Shown here: piece after piece, positions 11,571-25,000 of the stretch
Layout of the letters: every line of letters begins with the position of its first letter
Numbering within the stretch: position 1 is the first letter of the stretch
Assembly: GCA_004335635.1 (NCBI GenBank)
Contig: QAXH01005577.1
Location: 1-56,642, forward strand
Length of the DNA stretch: 56,642 nt
From: Chloromonas sp. AAM2
Taxonomy: Eukaryota > Chlorophyta > Chlorophyceae > Chlamydomonadales > Chlamydomonadaceae
Reading direction: 5' to 3'
Made by a program: the position numbers and the translations under genes
Notes under the pieces: generated by a model
What the model saw: the letters and a program-made list of their open reading frames with translations, nothing else
What the model was told of the DNA's origin: nothing
The model's database searches: none

Positions 11571-11944
11571 GTCTTTCGCGATGTGGGTGACCTTTTATCC
11601 GCGTGTAAGGTCAGTGCATGCGCACCTTTCTCAAGTAATGCTTGCAGCCTACACAGAGTAGGCTTAATGAGAATGAAGCAGCCCCGTTTTGCACAATGTT
11701 ACCGCCGCATGAACAAGTCGTGCAGAACTCTGACTCAGGAAGTCAAAGAAAGGCAGGCTGTGGACGCACTGAGTTAAGCGAAAACGTGGTGTTGTTTTAC
11801 AGCAGACGGAGCCGCCGAAGGACAGGACAGAGCCGCCGAAGTCAAGGTCAAAGACTAGATAAAGGGACGCAAGAAGGGCTAGGAGACCTAGTCAGTCACG
11901 TCCAGGAAGAGGCAGCCAGGCTGCAACAGGGCGGAACGTCAGAG

Positions 11945-12508
11945 NNNNNNNNNNNNNNNNNNNNNNNNNNNNNNNNNNNNNNNNNNNNNNNNNNNNNNNN
12001 NNNNNNNNNNNNNNNNNNNNNNNNNNNNNNNNNNNNNNNNNNNNNNNNNNNNNNNNNNNNNNNNNNNNNNNNNNNNNNNNNNNNNNNNNNNNNNNNNNNN
12101 NNNNNNNNNNNNNNNNNNNNNNNNNNNNNNNNNNNNNNNNNNNNNNNNNNNNNNNNNNNNNNNNNNNNNNNNNNNNNNNNNNNNNNNNNNNNNNNNNNNN
12201 NNNNNNNNNNNNNNNNNNNNNNNNNNNNNNNNNNNNNNNNNNNNNNNNNNNNNNNNNNNNNNNNNNNNNNNNNNNNNNNNNNNNNNNNNNNNNNNNNNNN
12301 NNNNNNNNNNNNNNNNNNNNNNNNNNNNNNNNNNNNNNNNNNNNNNNNNNNNNNNNNNNNNNNNNNNNNNNNNNNNNNNNNNNNNNNNNNNNNNNNNNNN
12401 NNNNNNNNNNNNNNNNNNNNNNNNNNNNNNNNNNNNNNNNNNNNNNNNNNNNNNNNNNNNNNNNNNNNNNNNNNNNNNNNNNNNNNNNNNNNNNNNNNNN
12501 NNNNNNNN
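11945..12508. other. Assembly gap of 564 N
   Basis: A run of N. Reading frames that pass through it have no coding meaning. The true size may differ from 564 bases. Confidence 1.
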
Positions 12509-12717
12509 CCAAACGCTTTCCTTCAGCCGGTTGTCGCAAGGGAGACGCCATGTGGCTGCTAAACGCTGCTGGAACTGTGCAGTGGCATTGGGCGTCCACA
12601 AACTGACAACTAGACCCGGAAATTGTGCACCCAGACCTAGAGTGAAAAAAACAGGCCGCAGTACGTCTGCCTCAACCACACTGGAACCGTCACACGACCC
12701 AATACAAACACCACAAA

Positions 12718-12780
12718 CTCAACTGGTTCCAGTGCCAGTCCCAGGAATTGTCCCAGAACTGGCAAACTTCTTTCTTTTTT
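12718..12780 (+). repeat. Interspersed element R4
   Basis: Begins TGGTTCCAGTGCCAGTCCCA, contains GTCCCAGAACTGGCAAAC and ends in a T-rich tract. This is the second full copy. Confidence 0.7.
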
Positions 12781-13091
12781 ACCGTTGCTGCATGTTGCCT
12801 TTGCATACCGATCTCGCAGTGTCGCTGTAACTTCCTTCCTTTCCCTAGCTTATCTAGCATTTTTTTGCGCTGCCGTTCCGCAGCAACATCATGCAAACAT
12901 TCTGTCGTTCAATTCCGAGTCCGCATCACAGCAACAATCATATTCCCAATCAAACATGGGTCACTGGAATCAGGACTCGGAAGGCTTGTGCCCCTCCAAC
13001 CAATTTAAATCAAGTATCCGTGCTGAAAGGAAGGAAGGGCACGAGCACCTACAACCAACTATCCAATCCATTATCCTTCATTTCCCCCTTG

Positions 13092-13140
13092 CTCTTGCTG
13101 AGCAGTCCTGCCCGGACTGAAGGCCGTGCAAAGCACCATA
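13092..13140 (+). repeat. Interspersed element R2
   Basis: Contains TGAGCAGTCCTGCCCGGACT followed by GAAGGCC. It is shared with copies at 24765, 25420, 37968 and 52500. This copy lacks the microsatellite tail. Confidence 0.65.
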
Positions 13141-13170
13141 GATGTTGGTATAGATGCTCGCTTCAGCATA

Positions 13171-16100
13171 CTATCCATGCTGAAGAGTCATTATTGATTC
13201 CTCGCCAGGCCCTAAGAGTCCTGTCCACGTCTGCACCCATAGCGGCCGACCATACACGACATCAACCACCAACTCCATCGCAAAAGCCGCCGCTACCCGC
13301 CCCATTCCCAAGGAGAACACTTGATATTTCCCAAGCGGCTCAGAACGAATTTCGCCTGCTCTGTTCTCAGCTCTCGCACGCTCCTGGCAACTTTTGCCTG
13401 CATTGTGGTGGTCAGTGCACATACCTGCCACTGTACACTGCAGCCACGTGTCCATCAAAACGGCCACGGGTGTGCGCATGTGCCATAGCCTGTACACACG
13501 TGCTGCCACTTGCTCCCCACGTGCTCGGCTGGCGGTAGCCTCTTGACAGCTTGTGAAACCAACAGCCTGATTGTGCACAATGGCAGGGTGGCCTTGCTGC
13601 ATTGACTCTTGAACTTGCAATTCACAGCAGTCAGCCATCAGGTTTGGTTCCATATCACTAGATGCACACCCAGTGTTCGCCTGCACTACGTTACTAGTAC
13701 TTGTCATTTCCTTGCTACGTTTCTCTCCAACCTGTACCGTTTTTTGATCGGCAATTGTAATCCCCTTCTTGGCTCCAGTCTTTCTCTTCAGCCCCGGCAA
13801 GGATGATGGAATACTGGTACCGGCTACTCCATCACCCTTAGTAACTGGCGAGGTACTAGCAATGTCGCCACGCCCATCAACACCTGGCATGAGTGCCGTG
13901 GATCGGAGATCATGGTCCCGCTCCTGCGGCACTGCGGCCGCCTGCTCAGGCAATGTCACGTCATTGGTCAAGTGCACCTGAATAGGCGATTTGCCCACAG
14001 CCACTGCCTCCAGTGCAAGCGAACCTGCGGCCATTGGAAAGGGAAGGTGCATCGCTGCCAGGCATGCCATGACATGGAGACGGGAGGCCGGAGTTGTGTA
14101 TCCATGCAACCCTTATGGTGAATGCCATTTCTATTGAATGGTTGAAGGTGTACACAATCTCATGACAGCATGTCCTATCTTCTTCATAACACGATGCACT
14201 ACAGTTTGGTTGGGCACAGCAGACCAAGAAGGTGGGTGCAGTCAGAGATACTTCTGCCTCGGTGATAGGCCTGGTTGGGTGCCGCAGGCTGGTTTGGTCA
14301 AAACACTGACGTTTGTTACAAGGCAGACAAGCAGACGCTGCATGACGCAACCAGCAACACAAGTGTGTGCATTCATCACGGTGGCATGCACAGCAACTAG
14401 CGGTGTGTCCATTCACCTGGAAATGATGCCGGCCATGCAGCCGACCACAGCAGCAGCATCAGTGGGTTGGCCTGCAGCCATACACAGATTGGTGGATTGA
14501 TAGATTGATATCGATAAAAGTTATTATACAGTTGAAGTGGCTGCATATACCTGCAGAAGCACAGTTATATAGACATATGCATGAGCAGTTTGCAGCTTGG
14601 CGCAGGCTAATGCCCACAGTCTCGCAAGCTTTCTTCGCTTCATGGACCCGTTCCTTTTTCTTCGCTTCATAAACCCGTTCCTTTTTGTTCTTGCAAGAAG
14701 GTCAGGGTGGTGTTCATTCCGTTCCGTGACCTGTGACGACGTCCTGAATAAACAGATGGTTATACTCTGCCACATGACGCACCCCACCTGCCACAGCACA
14801 GCACCCAGCCTGAGCAGCGCGCACACAGTGCGAGTCAGTAGCAGCGCCGAGCATATGGCCAGGTGCCAGGCCAGGGTGGTGGGCAGCAGCGCCAGCAGGG
14901 GCACGAACAGCAGCACTCCAACAAACAGCTCCTCCACCAACACCTCCTTACGACCCTGCAGTGAGTGCCAGCAACACCAACACCAGCAGCGGCACGGTGC
15001 AGCAATGTCGTATTTCAGTGGGGGTTACAAGCATAGATAGTCATAAGCATAGATAGTGTGTGGGCGTTATAAGCTCCTTATGACGCTTATCATTCGCAAT
15101 ATTGCCCAGAGCATTGATGGCAGCATGTACAAATGCCAGCAGGCACACCACATCATCATTACGCAATGCATCATCCTACAGAGACGAGAGCAGCAGATGT
15201 GCACACATTGTGAACACGCGCATTAACACGGCATACGATCACTCAACAAGCCTAGAAGACAGTAAAGACACAACCCACTCGCCTTTTGTGGTGCACCCCA
15301 CAAGGCCGTGTCCTGCGTGCCGACAGGACCCTTGCCAGCAGGCTGCTGCTGCCCACTGCCTTCAACGGGCCCACCAGCAAGATTGGCACTTCCCTCAGCT
15401 CTGTATTCTACGTTGCCTGTGGCTGCCTGTATGCCTTGCGCTGGCTGCATTGATTCTGCTGGCCTAGCAAATGCCAGCCGTCGCAGCACCCAGCGTGCAG
15501 CTGTGGCCAGTTGGCTGGGTCTGTTCACCCTGCCCACTCTGTACCGGCTGCGCATCATTTTCCAAGTGGCGGCCAGGCCCCTCAGTTGGAGACGATACAG
15601 CAGGCACAGGGCGCAGTGAAGGGCGGTGACGGGGAGTGTTGCAACCAGAATCAGAAGTCGTGCACAGTGGCAGGCACCAGCCGTGCCTGCAAACAGCGAA
15701 TCGAACAAGCAAAGACATCAAGCATTGTATGTTTGATGGTTTGGGGGTAGCTATTAATGGCCTGTGGTGTCAGATAGTAGAGGCAGCAGGGGCCGTATGT
15801 GGCTATCAAGGACATTGGAAAGGTAGGTTTATAGACGTCTGGGTTTAGATCAGGGGTGCCGTTACAGGACATGGAACGGGATGGGCACTGCCCTGACCTA
15901 CCCTGAGCAAGGAAACAAAATGACAAAGTTTTGAACAACGACAGCGTGGCCAGACCCCTTACCTTTCCATCCATTTGAAAAGACCAGAAGCATGTGCAGC
16001 AGCACATCATGTGCTCAACCAATACCAACCTGACATGACACAGCTTATGAAGAGCAGCACACACGCTCCATTAGCCAGCAGGGAGGCACATGGCTGCACC

Positions 16101-18630
16101 AGCTGCGCCACAGCTGCCAGGCACTTAAGGACAAAGCTACCGAGCAGCAGGCACAGCTCAGCGTGTAGCTTGATTCCAGCTGGATGAGCAGTCATCAGCC
16201 TAAGTGAGGGCACATGCAGCGTCGAGAAGTGTACAAACTACGAACGGATCACACGCACAAGTGCACATCAGGCATCATCTGCTGCTTTCACTGGAAGATC
16301 TTTGGATGATAAGCAGACAAGGTTGAGAAGTCAAAGCAACAGGCATTGTCTGCACACCAACCGCAAACACACTCTTCCAAATGAAGTGCTTGCAATGTTA
16401 ACAAGCTTTGGCCATGCCTTTGCTTTGATACTGCTGGCAACAGACAGGGACGGTGTGTAGAGTTTGTCTCGACCGCTGTTCTGATGATGTGACTTCCTTC
16501 AGCTGCTGGACTCAAGAGTATGCCAGGGTAGTGCTCGTCGCATCCCCTGTCACAGGCTGCCCTATTGTGAACATGCATGTTGTGCATGAATGGAAGCACA
16601 TATGCAGACCAGACGACATCACAACGGCTGCTTACCATGTGCTGTATCTCCTTCCCACATGCAGGCATGCGCTGCACAGCCACTGCAGGGTGCCTGTTGC
16701 CTCAGTCCACCTCCACAGCAACTGGGCGGCAAGGCAGATGCCCAGCACCCGCTGCAGCGCCTCACATGCAAGGACATAGCGTTTGGGCACCAGGGCGTTG
16801 GTGCTGACGCTTGCACTGTGGCTGTGTCGACCCATGACTGCAGGCGTGCCTGTTGCTGGTGCTGCCGGTGCTAGTGGTGGTGGTGGTGGTTTGGCTCCTT
16901 GTTTTGCTACTGTTGCTGCCATTGCTGCTTCCACACCTAATCCTGCTGCCGGTGGCACAGCTGGTTCAGCCACTCGGCTGGCTGTTGTCTGTATTGCTGT
17001 GGGCGGCCTGAAAGTAGCAGCCATCAACTGGCCATGCCATAACTTGGAGAGCCTCTCCCACGTGCGTCTTGGCAAGGCATCCAGATGAAACACTGCTTGA
17101 CACGGCATGTAGCGGCCCAAGCCCAACGTCTGGTAGTGATAGGTGCAAAGCAGTTGTAAGCATGCACTGAATTCACCATTGCCTGCATGAATGCAGCCAG
17201 CAGAATCAAAGGCCTGTGAGTGAATGTGGTGCAACGCACAATCGTGTATAGTTTTCCAGACTCAGCGCATCGCCGGATGAGAATTGAAATGATTACTCCA
17301 TCCTGTCCTTATCAAAATCACTCAGGTACGAATGGAGAAGAATACCTCTGTCCTGTCCGTGTCCAGACAACTCAATCCCCTCAAACCTGTTCATCCGCAC
17401 TACTCGGATATGAACCCAAGAGGATTGTGTCAAGCACCCACCTCCAAACACAGGTACAGCGTGTGGGTGTGCCCAGTGCTCAGGCGTGTACAGGAGCACC
17501 TGTGAGGGGCAAGTAGGATGAACATGTGGTTGGTTGGCATACGTTAGGCTTGTTGCACACTGTGTGTGCCCGGTGTCATTAAGACCTGATGGTGTAGGAG
17601 GGTGATGCAGGCGGCTGCTCTACTCGACGATTGCGAGGCTCCATATGGATGTCGGAGGCACTTGTGGCTTTTTCCCTTCAGCAGTAGCAGTACTTGCAGT
17701 ACTTGCAGTACTGAGTACTTGTGTGTACAAGAGTGTACTGGTGCTTGATGTGCAAAGTGGTCGGACGCAAAGAATTACCCCCAAATGGCACCGCAGTGGT
17801 TTTGAAAACGTACCGGTAATATGCAGCAACACTCTAGTACTGACATGATGCAGGTGCAGGCCTCGCCAAACGCACCTGCATGATCTCCATTTGTGTCTTG
17901 CACTCTGACTTGGCATCCAGATGCGTTGGCTGGTCTGCCTCCATAGCACAGCGCACGGCTGAGTCGACACCGATACTCACAGGCAAGGTGCACCTGCCCA
18001 AGCTGGCCTTTCCCATGCAGGCAAGGAACGGGGACATGCAGGACTGGCCCGTCCTGTGGCCTGTTCTGAGCGGGTTGCTGGTAGCGACGCCTGTGCAAGC
18101 TGAGCTGAGCTGTGTGTTGGTGGTGCCACTGTTTGTGTTTGTTGCCGGCTGGTCAATTGGCTGTGAGCTTGTCCCGGCAGTGGTACAGTCGCTGCTATCT
18201 GTTTCTGGTAGTAGGCTCCAGTGTCCCAGGTAGACCTGCATACATAGGATTTTCAGAGTGTTAGTGTTTGGTGGTACAGATGGTGTGTCCTCAAACTGAT
18301 GTGTTGTACATACCAGCGCAGACACAGGTAAAAGACCAAAATGATGCTGGTGGGCATTACCTGCTTGTTACGTGCTGGTATTCTGATGCTACCTTGCATA
18401 TTGCAAGCCCTGTGCCTTACCTGCTGCACGGAGGAAGGACTGCCTGAGCTCCCTTTGGTGGCATCAAGCTGTTGAAAAAGCCTTTGAGGAGCATGTGTTA
18501 TTCCAGCTGGCGTAATGGCAGTGACTATCATGTCAGTCCCAACCAGAACACCGTGCAGCTGCATGACACTGGCGCACAGTGGCAGCTGCACGTCTGGCCA
18601 GAAGATGCGCATGGTTTCACTGCCTGTCAT
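13171..18630 (-). CDS. PIGQ: PIG-Q / GPI1, GPI-GlcNAc transferase complex subunit
   Basis: It belongs to the ER-membrane complex that transfers GlcNAc from UDP-GlcNAc to phosphatidylinositol, the first step of GPI-anchor synthesis. Exons read in order on the minus strand: 18421..18630 (MTGSETMRIFWPDVQLPL; the family start resembles the second Met), 17876..18235, 17346..17499, 16636..17182, 16030..16199, 15529..15686 and 14788..14955. All join in phase. Family hallmarks are LMTAHPAGIKLHAELCLLLG, the hydrophobic LYRLQLRGLAATWKMM block, and VEELFVGVLLFVPLLALLPT followed by further membrane segments. The C-terminal exons are not fully resolved. PFPMAAGSLALEAVAVGKSP near 14.0 kb and MELVVDVVYGRPLW in the last exon (about 13171..13355, TAG) resemble the family's end, but the phases between them do not close. 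Exon 4 includes an Ala/Pro-rich insert with a run of prolines. It is divergent from the GRP170 gene. Confidence 0.85.
14685..14752 (-). repeat. Interspersed element R1, reverse copy (diverged)
   Basis: Lies in a PIG-Q intron beside the exon at 14788. Contains AAGGTCAGGGTGGTGTTCAT and GACGTCCTGAATAAAC, matching the element with several changes. Confidence 0.55.
15844..15920 (+). repeat. Interspersed element R1, forward copy
   Basis: In the PIG-Q intron between exons 5 and 6, antisense to the gene. Contains GGACATGGAACGGGATGGGC and CCTGACCTACCCTGAGCAAG. Confidence 0.8.
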
Positions 18631-19062
18631 GAATGATCAAAAGAGGTTGGGAAACTTGTGGGCCTGTCCAAGGTTGTCATTCTGTGAGGGCTGCAGCTGC
18701 ACGGCTTGATACTGCCATGTGCAATGGTCAATGGTCCAACATATGGCTGTGCCTGTGGCAAGCATCAGGAAACGTGACAAGCCACTCAGTCTCCGCCACA
18801 GATGTTGATGTTGATGCTGCAACTTGATGAAAACTCAGTTCTCAGCAACCATGCCCAGTTCCCAGGCCTGTTGAAACCAGGCCGTGTCCAGCTTCGCCAG
18901 AGAAACGTGCGTAACATTTACAAAAACTCGTCGGGCTCACTTGAGCGTTTTTAGCGGACTTTATCGTCCTTGGTGTATCCATATGCCAAGCAACAATTGT
19001 CCCGAGGACCTGGATTTGATTTTTCTGACAGAAGATCTTGCGGTGTCCAGCTCTTGGTCGAA
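18631..19062. promoter_or_regulatory. Bidirectional promoter region, PIG-Q / GRP170
   Basis: 432 bases separate the two divergent start codons and must include both 5' untranslated regions and promoters. No TATA box or ER-stress element is convincing. A single ACGTG core occurs near 18905 (AGAAACGTGCG). The inference that both genes share control rests on position only. Confidence 0.5.
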
Positions 19063-22000
19063 ATGGGGCGACACAGAGGACTGCTTCCTGGGGCCATACT
19101 TGTCATCTGCATAGCCATGGCGCAAGCGAACCTGATGGCAATTGATCTTGGGAGCGAGAATCTCAAGGTTAGCTTGATCAAACCTGGGAGGACACCCATC
19201 AGCATTGTGGTGAACGAAATGTCCAAAAGAAAGACCCCGGCTCTCGTCGGCTTTGTGAACGGCGAACGGCTGCTTGGCGAAGAAGCAGCATCCTTCTCAG
19301 TGCGCTTCCCTGAGTCGATCTTCATGCGAGCGCGTGACCTACTGGGCAAGCCACATGACGACCCCAGTGTCCTCACCATGCTCAAGGAGCACAACTTGCC
19401 CTACAAGGTTGTGGACCACCCCAAGCGCAAGCTTGCAGCTGTGCAGCTCAAGCCAGACGTCTTCGTCACCGCAGAGGAGCTGGTGGTGAGTATCAAGCTT
19501 GCACTGCATGCTTGCATGACCTGCACGTCACACGGATCTACCGAGCAAGCCACAGCCAACGCTGATAGTCTGAACGCTGAAATGCTGATCAAATTGCACA
19601 TCCAAGGAGCCGTACATCGCTCCAGCCTGACACCAGACTCCAGTCTGACTCCAGCCAGACTCGTCATTCCACTCTAAAGCCACACGCTTCAAATGCAACT
19701 GTTGAGGGTGGTGTTGACTCGAATATACCAGGTCAACACTGCTGATTGCATCACAGCCACACATGTGCGCACAAGGCTTGAAGGAGTTCCGCAATTGTTA
19801 ACAGGTCACCACCTACACATGCACATACTTCCAGCACTGGCCTCGGTGTCACACTGTCGTGTACACAATGCCCAACACACTTGACTTGACCCTGTTGCCT
19901 TTGTAGGGCAGCACACTGCAGTACGCACGGCAAATAGCGGAGGCACAGGCTGGGGTGGCAGTTATGGATGCAGTCATTGCAGTGCCTGCCTATTTTGGAC
20001 AGGTGAGCATCCAACTTGCTGTGGGTCTTGGGTGCGTAGTTGGGCGGCGTGAAGTGCAATCTGTGGTCAGTGGTTAGCTGCCAGGGGCTTTCACAGTGTT
20101 TGAAAACGCCATGTTCCACTTCAGGTATGGCACATGGGGCATGCCTTCTGCATCCTTTCGTCACGCCATGGACACCGCAGTGGATCAGACATCTGGAGCA
20201 CATGCACCGACAGCCAGCCACTGTATCTGAACAATCCCACGCCTCCCACTGCCCTGCATGCAGGCCCAACGTCAGGCTCTCATAGACTCCGCCACACTTG
20301 TCGGCATCAACGTGATGGGCCTCATCAACAGCCACACGGCAGCAGCCCTGCAGTTCGGCATTGAGCGCGACTTCACCAACAAGACACAGAATGTGGTGTT
20401 CTACGACATGGGCTCTGGAGGCACGGTGGCCAGCCTGGTGCGCTACAGCAGCTACCCGTCAAAGGAGGCGGGGCCGGGCAAGGCAATCTCGCAGCTGGAG
20501 GTAAGGCAGCAAGTGGGCACAGGCGGATAGGACATGGAGGGGGCAGACACTGACGAGCTAATGTGCAGGTTCAGGTAAGCAGTGTCTGGGCAAGGCAGTC
20601 TCATAGCTGGAGGTGAGAGGGGGAGTGTGCGCAGATGCTAGTGCGTAGGTGCCAGTGTGCAGGTGCCATGATCAGCAATCTTTAAGGAGTGGAGGTGGGG
20701 GAGGGAGTGCGAGAATTTCAGGTACAGGCCATGGTCAGGCCCCTGATCAGAGCTCGGAGAAGGGAGGAAGGGCAGGTACACAGGCCCATGGTCGACGTTG
20801 GCAAACGAATGGCAAACGGATGGAAAGTATGAATGCACTTCCAAATGCAACTGGACGGGAGCTTGTTCCTCACATGTGGACCACGTCTACGCTGTGCCTT
20901 ACAGGTCCGTGACGTGGACTGGGACTCTGACCTGGGAGCCAACAGCCTCGACACGCTGCTCAGCCAGCACTTTGCCGGCATCTTCGCGGACAAGAACAAG
21001 ATCCCCTTGCAGGACATCCTGGGCAACCCTCGAACCATGGCAAAGCTCAAGAAGCAGGTACCAGGGTGGTGATGAGGATGATTAGGGCTACAACACACCA
21101 ACACACCTATGCTTACTCTAATTGATTTTCTAGATGACTCTGGTTTCCGTTGGCCAGTGTGTCGAAATCACCCTTAGGTTACGTCCATGGGATGGTAGGC
21201 ATGTGGGTATGATCGGGTTAAGTGGCTGTCCCAACAGGAATCATTTGGAGGGGGCCTGCTTCAAGTGCCAGTCAGTTGGTTTAACTGCTTCAAGCGGAGT
21301 GCTGACCCTACTGCTGCTTCGGGAGCGTGCAGCTGCTTCAAGTGCTTTAATCTGCTTACGTAGTGAAGTACGGACATGCCTGTGCTGCTGTGTGCTCAGG
21401 TTCGGCGCACCAAGGAGATGCTGAGCGCCAACACAGCAGCACCCATGTCGGTGGAGGAACTGCATGACAACATCGACTTCCAGGTAACCACGACCTGGAG
21501 TGCATGGGACTGCATGGTAGTGCAAGCGGCAGTTGGAGACTGCATGGGAGTGGATTAGCTACATGCTTTGGGCCTTCTGCCTCAGCTACGGTCTTGGGAC
21601 ACCTGTCCTCCTCCTGGTTGTGCCAGTCTGTCCGTCCCAATGCATTCCCAGTGCCGCCTGGACTCTTACTGCTTTCCCAGGTGTGCTCATACGTATCTTG
21701 TAACCCATTGCCTGTGTTCTGTTGACATAGGTATATGCGAGCCCCCATGGCCATGCACGTGCTGCCTTTCGTGTTCTGTTTGCAGAGCAGCATCACACGC
21801 GAGGAGTATGAGACTCTGGCAGGCGGCTTCTTTGACCGGGCAGCTGCACCGCTCAAACGCATCTTGGACAGGTGGGATTGGTACAGCAGGGTAAGAGGAA
21901 CCAGATACCATGCTGATCCTTATTCCCTGTTGAATCCTACCGTCGCCCGCGAAAATCTGAAGAAAGAAGTTTCTTATCAAATCCTGGAATTAGTCGGAAC

Positions 22001-25000
22001 TGGCTGTGCAGCAGCGACCATTTCCGTAAAAGCAAGGGTCGGTGTACGGTAGAGGCCTTACTTTCCGACTAAAACCAAGGGTCAGGACGATAGAACACAA
22101 GTGTGCATTTTCTAGTTGAGCCCTGGCACTGCCACAAGCGCTACCACAGCTCTGACACCTATCATCCCCAGCAATAGCAGGCACAACACGACTAGTCAGG
22201 GTGGGCTGGCAGAGCTGGTAACCTACAAATCTAGGCACAAGGTTGTTATCCTGTAGCCGATGGTCTCCAACTCACAACTGACGAACTGGGTGCATAAGTA
22301 TCCTTGCACTCAACTGTGTGTCGCAGAAGCGGGCTGAAGGTTGAGGAGCTTGACTTCGTTGAGCTGCTTGGCGGCGGCACGCGCGTGCCCCGGCTGCAGG
22401 CCGCGCTGAGCGCGGTGCTGGGCGGGAGGGCGCTGGACAGACACGTGGACGCGGATGAGGCCGTGAGTGGGCGGGGGGCTGCCTTGAGCGGTGTGTTGTT
22501 GTTGTTCTTCTTCTTCTTCTTTTAAACGTCCGTGTCCATGCACACAATGCGCATAAGAGATGTGTCCCGCAATCCAGGGCCAGGTGAAATCTCAAACAAT
22601 CAGAGAGCCGCTAAACCAATTGGGCTGACGGTTGCAAAATGTCAATGGCAATTGTTGGTTGTCCATGCACAGTATGTGCCGTCATTCAAAGGACTGCGAA
22701 GGATTCAAACAATTCAATACAACTAGTCAGTTTGTCTCCCCCACGTCTGATTACCTCGTTGTCGTTTCTCTTGCTGCAGCACCGTGGGTTGAACCATGAA
22801 AAGCCATGTAATGATGATGATGAATGATGTTTCTCTTGTCCAGGTTGTGATGGGCGCTGCCCTGTTTGCCGCCAACCTGTCCACCAGTTTCCGTCTGCGC
22901 AAGTTTGGCATGGCCGATCTCAGCATGTACGGCGTCAGCCTCAGGGTGGACGAGGCACACGAGCCGCAGCTGATGCCTGGGGAACCACCCAAGGAGGAGG
23001 TGAGCGTTTTTGATGTTGGCGTTGTTGTTGATGGCCTGTAATTCATCCAGAGAAGCTCAGCAAGAAGTGGGAGGTAAAAACACAGTTAATCACTTTGTTG
23101 CAAAAGCAGTGGCGTGCGGGAAAGGGCTGTGGTGCGGTGGCATTGATAGTAAATGCGTGTCAAAGGGGCAGTGGCCAGGGCGGGGCGGAAAAGGAGGGGA
23201 GCCCAGCCAAGAGACTGTGCAGGTAGGGAGGGGACAGTGGCACAATTGTTTGCTGACCAATTGGCTGACCAGATGGCTGATGGCTGACCAAGTGGCTGGG
23301 GTTGCGTTTGCAGATGTTGTTTTTCCAATAGTCAGGTTGTTTCATATGATAACCAGCATGTTCCATCACATAGAGATGCACACATCATGCATAGAATGCC
23401 ATGCATCGATATATTTTCAGACGCTGAGCTTGACCATTGTACGCTCATGCCCTGATGCTGACCCTGCAGCCTGCTGACCGCAACCTCCTGCCGTACCTGA
23501 AGAAGCTGCCCGCACGCCGAGTGGTGCACTTCACCAACCTGACTCGGGACCCGCTGCGCGTGAGCCTGAGGTACAACACCAGCACGCCCAACCCGCTGCC
23601 GCCCGGGGCCTCTGGGCCCGAGCTGGTCTCGTTCAACATCACTGGCATCGACACAGTCATCAGGAGGTGGGTGGTCAGCTGAAGTGGTAAGGCTTACAAT
23701 TGAAGATGTGGCCGGCCTGATTTTCAATGCTTTGGGAGTGGAGATGCCTGATCCAAGCAGTCAACGCAGACGGTGTCTCGAGCAGTGTTTTGGTGTGTGG
23801 AATCATCAGGTCATACTTTGAGTGTAAGACGGGTTGCAGGACGGGCTTACAGTCAGACATGTGATGATGACAGACTATACATGCACAGTCTTGGCTTACA
23901 GTCAGACATGTGATGATGATAGACTATACATGCACAGTCTTGGCTTACAGTCAGACATGTGATGATGACAGACTATACATGCACAGCCTTCAGTGTTGCG
24001 CCGCTGCAAGTTAGTTACAGTAAGGGAGGTTCACAATTTGTGATGGCTACCATCGACTTTTCGCCTGCTGGTTTGAAATGGTTCAAAAGTCGCTGCATTG
24101 TTCCCTGAAGGCCGTCACCAGTGATCCATTGCCGCATGTGGCCTGTCTGTTCTCAGGTACAACAGCAGCGGCACGGTGAATCTGAGGTTCGAGGCCACCT
24201 ATGACGGCATCCTGCGTCTCACAAAGGCTGAGGTGAGTGCTGAACCAGCAAATATTGGCGGAACCAGTGTGTTGTCAGCACACACATAGGCGTGTGTTGG
24301 TGCTCGGGGTTGCTCCACCTCATTCTTGCACGGCCAGCTAACATTCGCGCTCAGTTCGTGCGACATCTCTGCTGATGATATGATGAACTATGTACTTGTC
24401 TCATCGTTTCTTGCTCGGAGCAGGTCAGGGCAGTGCCCATCTCGTTCATCGTCCTGTGGTGGCCTTCCTGATGTGAACTGATGCCTGTCATGCGGCCCAT
24501 ATCGATTCCATTCCATGCTGCCAGCCAATCACCAGCTGTGCCGCTGCAAGGCATGCAGACCATCTGAACCATGTACATTATGTGAACCATGCACACAATG
24601 TGAACCATGCACACAATGTGAACTCTTCTGTCCTTTTGCAGGCAGTTGTGGAGTACACTGTCATGGAGCAGAAACGTGTGCCCATCAAGCCACCAACCAG
24701 TGAGTGAGCCCATGTAAATGACATGTAGGTCATATCAGGTGTGCTGTTTCTCGTCCCGCTCCTGCACCCTGAGCAGCGTCCCCGGACTGAAGGACGGGCT
24801 GTGCAACTCTCCCTTCTCCACACATGATTGTAAGTGCTTGTGTGGAACGTAATAAACAGATTGGTCTACAACCTTCTAATGCACTTTGACTGGAGAGAAA
24901 TGTGCCAACCGAATCGCAGGCAACGTCACTGCGGAGGGAACAAACAGCACCGCAAGCGGCACCAACGCCACCACTGACTCCACCCCAGCAGGGGACAAGA

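Larger units (their letters stand above)
9664..11944. other. Region without a recognised gene, left of the assembly gap
   Basis: It holds ATGCATG-rich DNA (about 9640-9810), a copy of element R3 (9886-9935) and a copy of R1 (11498-11570). An ORF of 69 codons at 10475-10684 has no features I recognise. Confidence 0.4.
12509..13170. other. Spacer downstream of PIG-Q
   Basis: Contains R4 (12718-12780) and R2 (13092-13140). No gene is recognised; the PIG-Q 3' untranslated region should lie here. Confidence 0.45.

Noticed and set aside
11642..12679. Long ORFs of 235-306 codons on both strands
   Set aside because: They read through the run of N and only look long because of it; the real flanks show no coding signal.
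12891..13538. Plus-strand 215-codon ORF
   Set aside because: Overlaps the 3' end of PIG-Q on the other strand, has no recognisable domain and a random composition.
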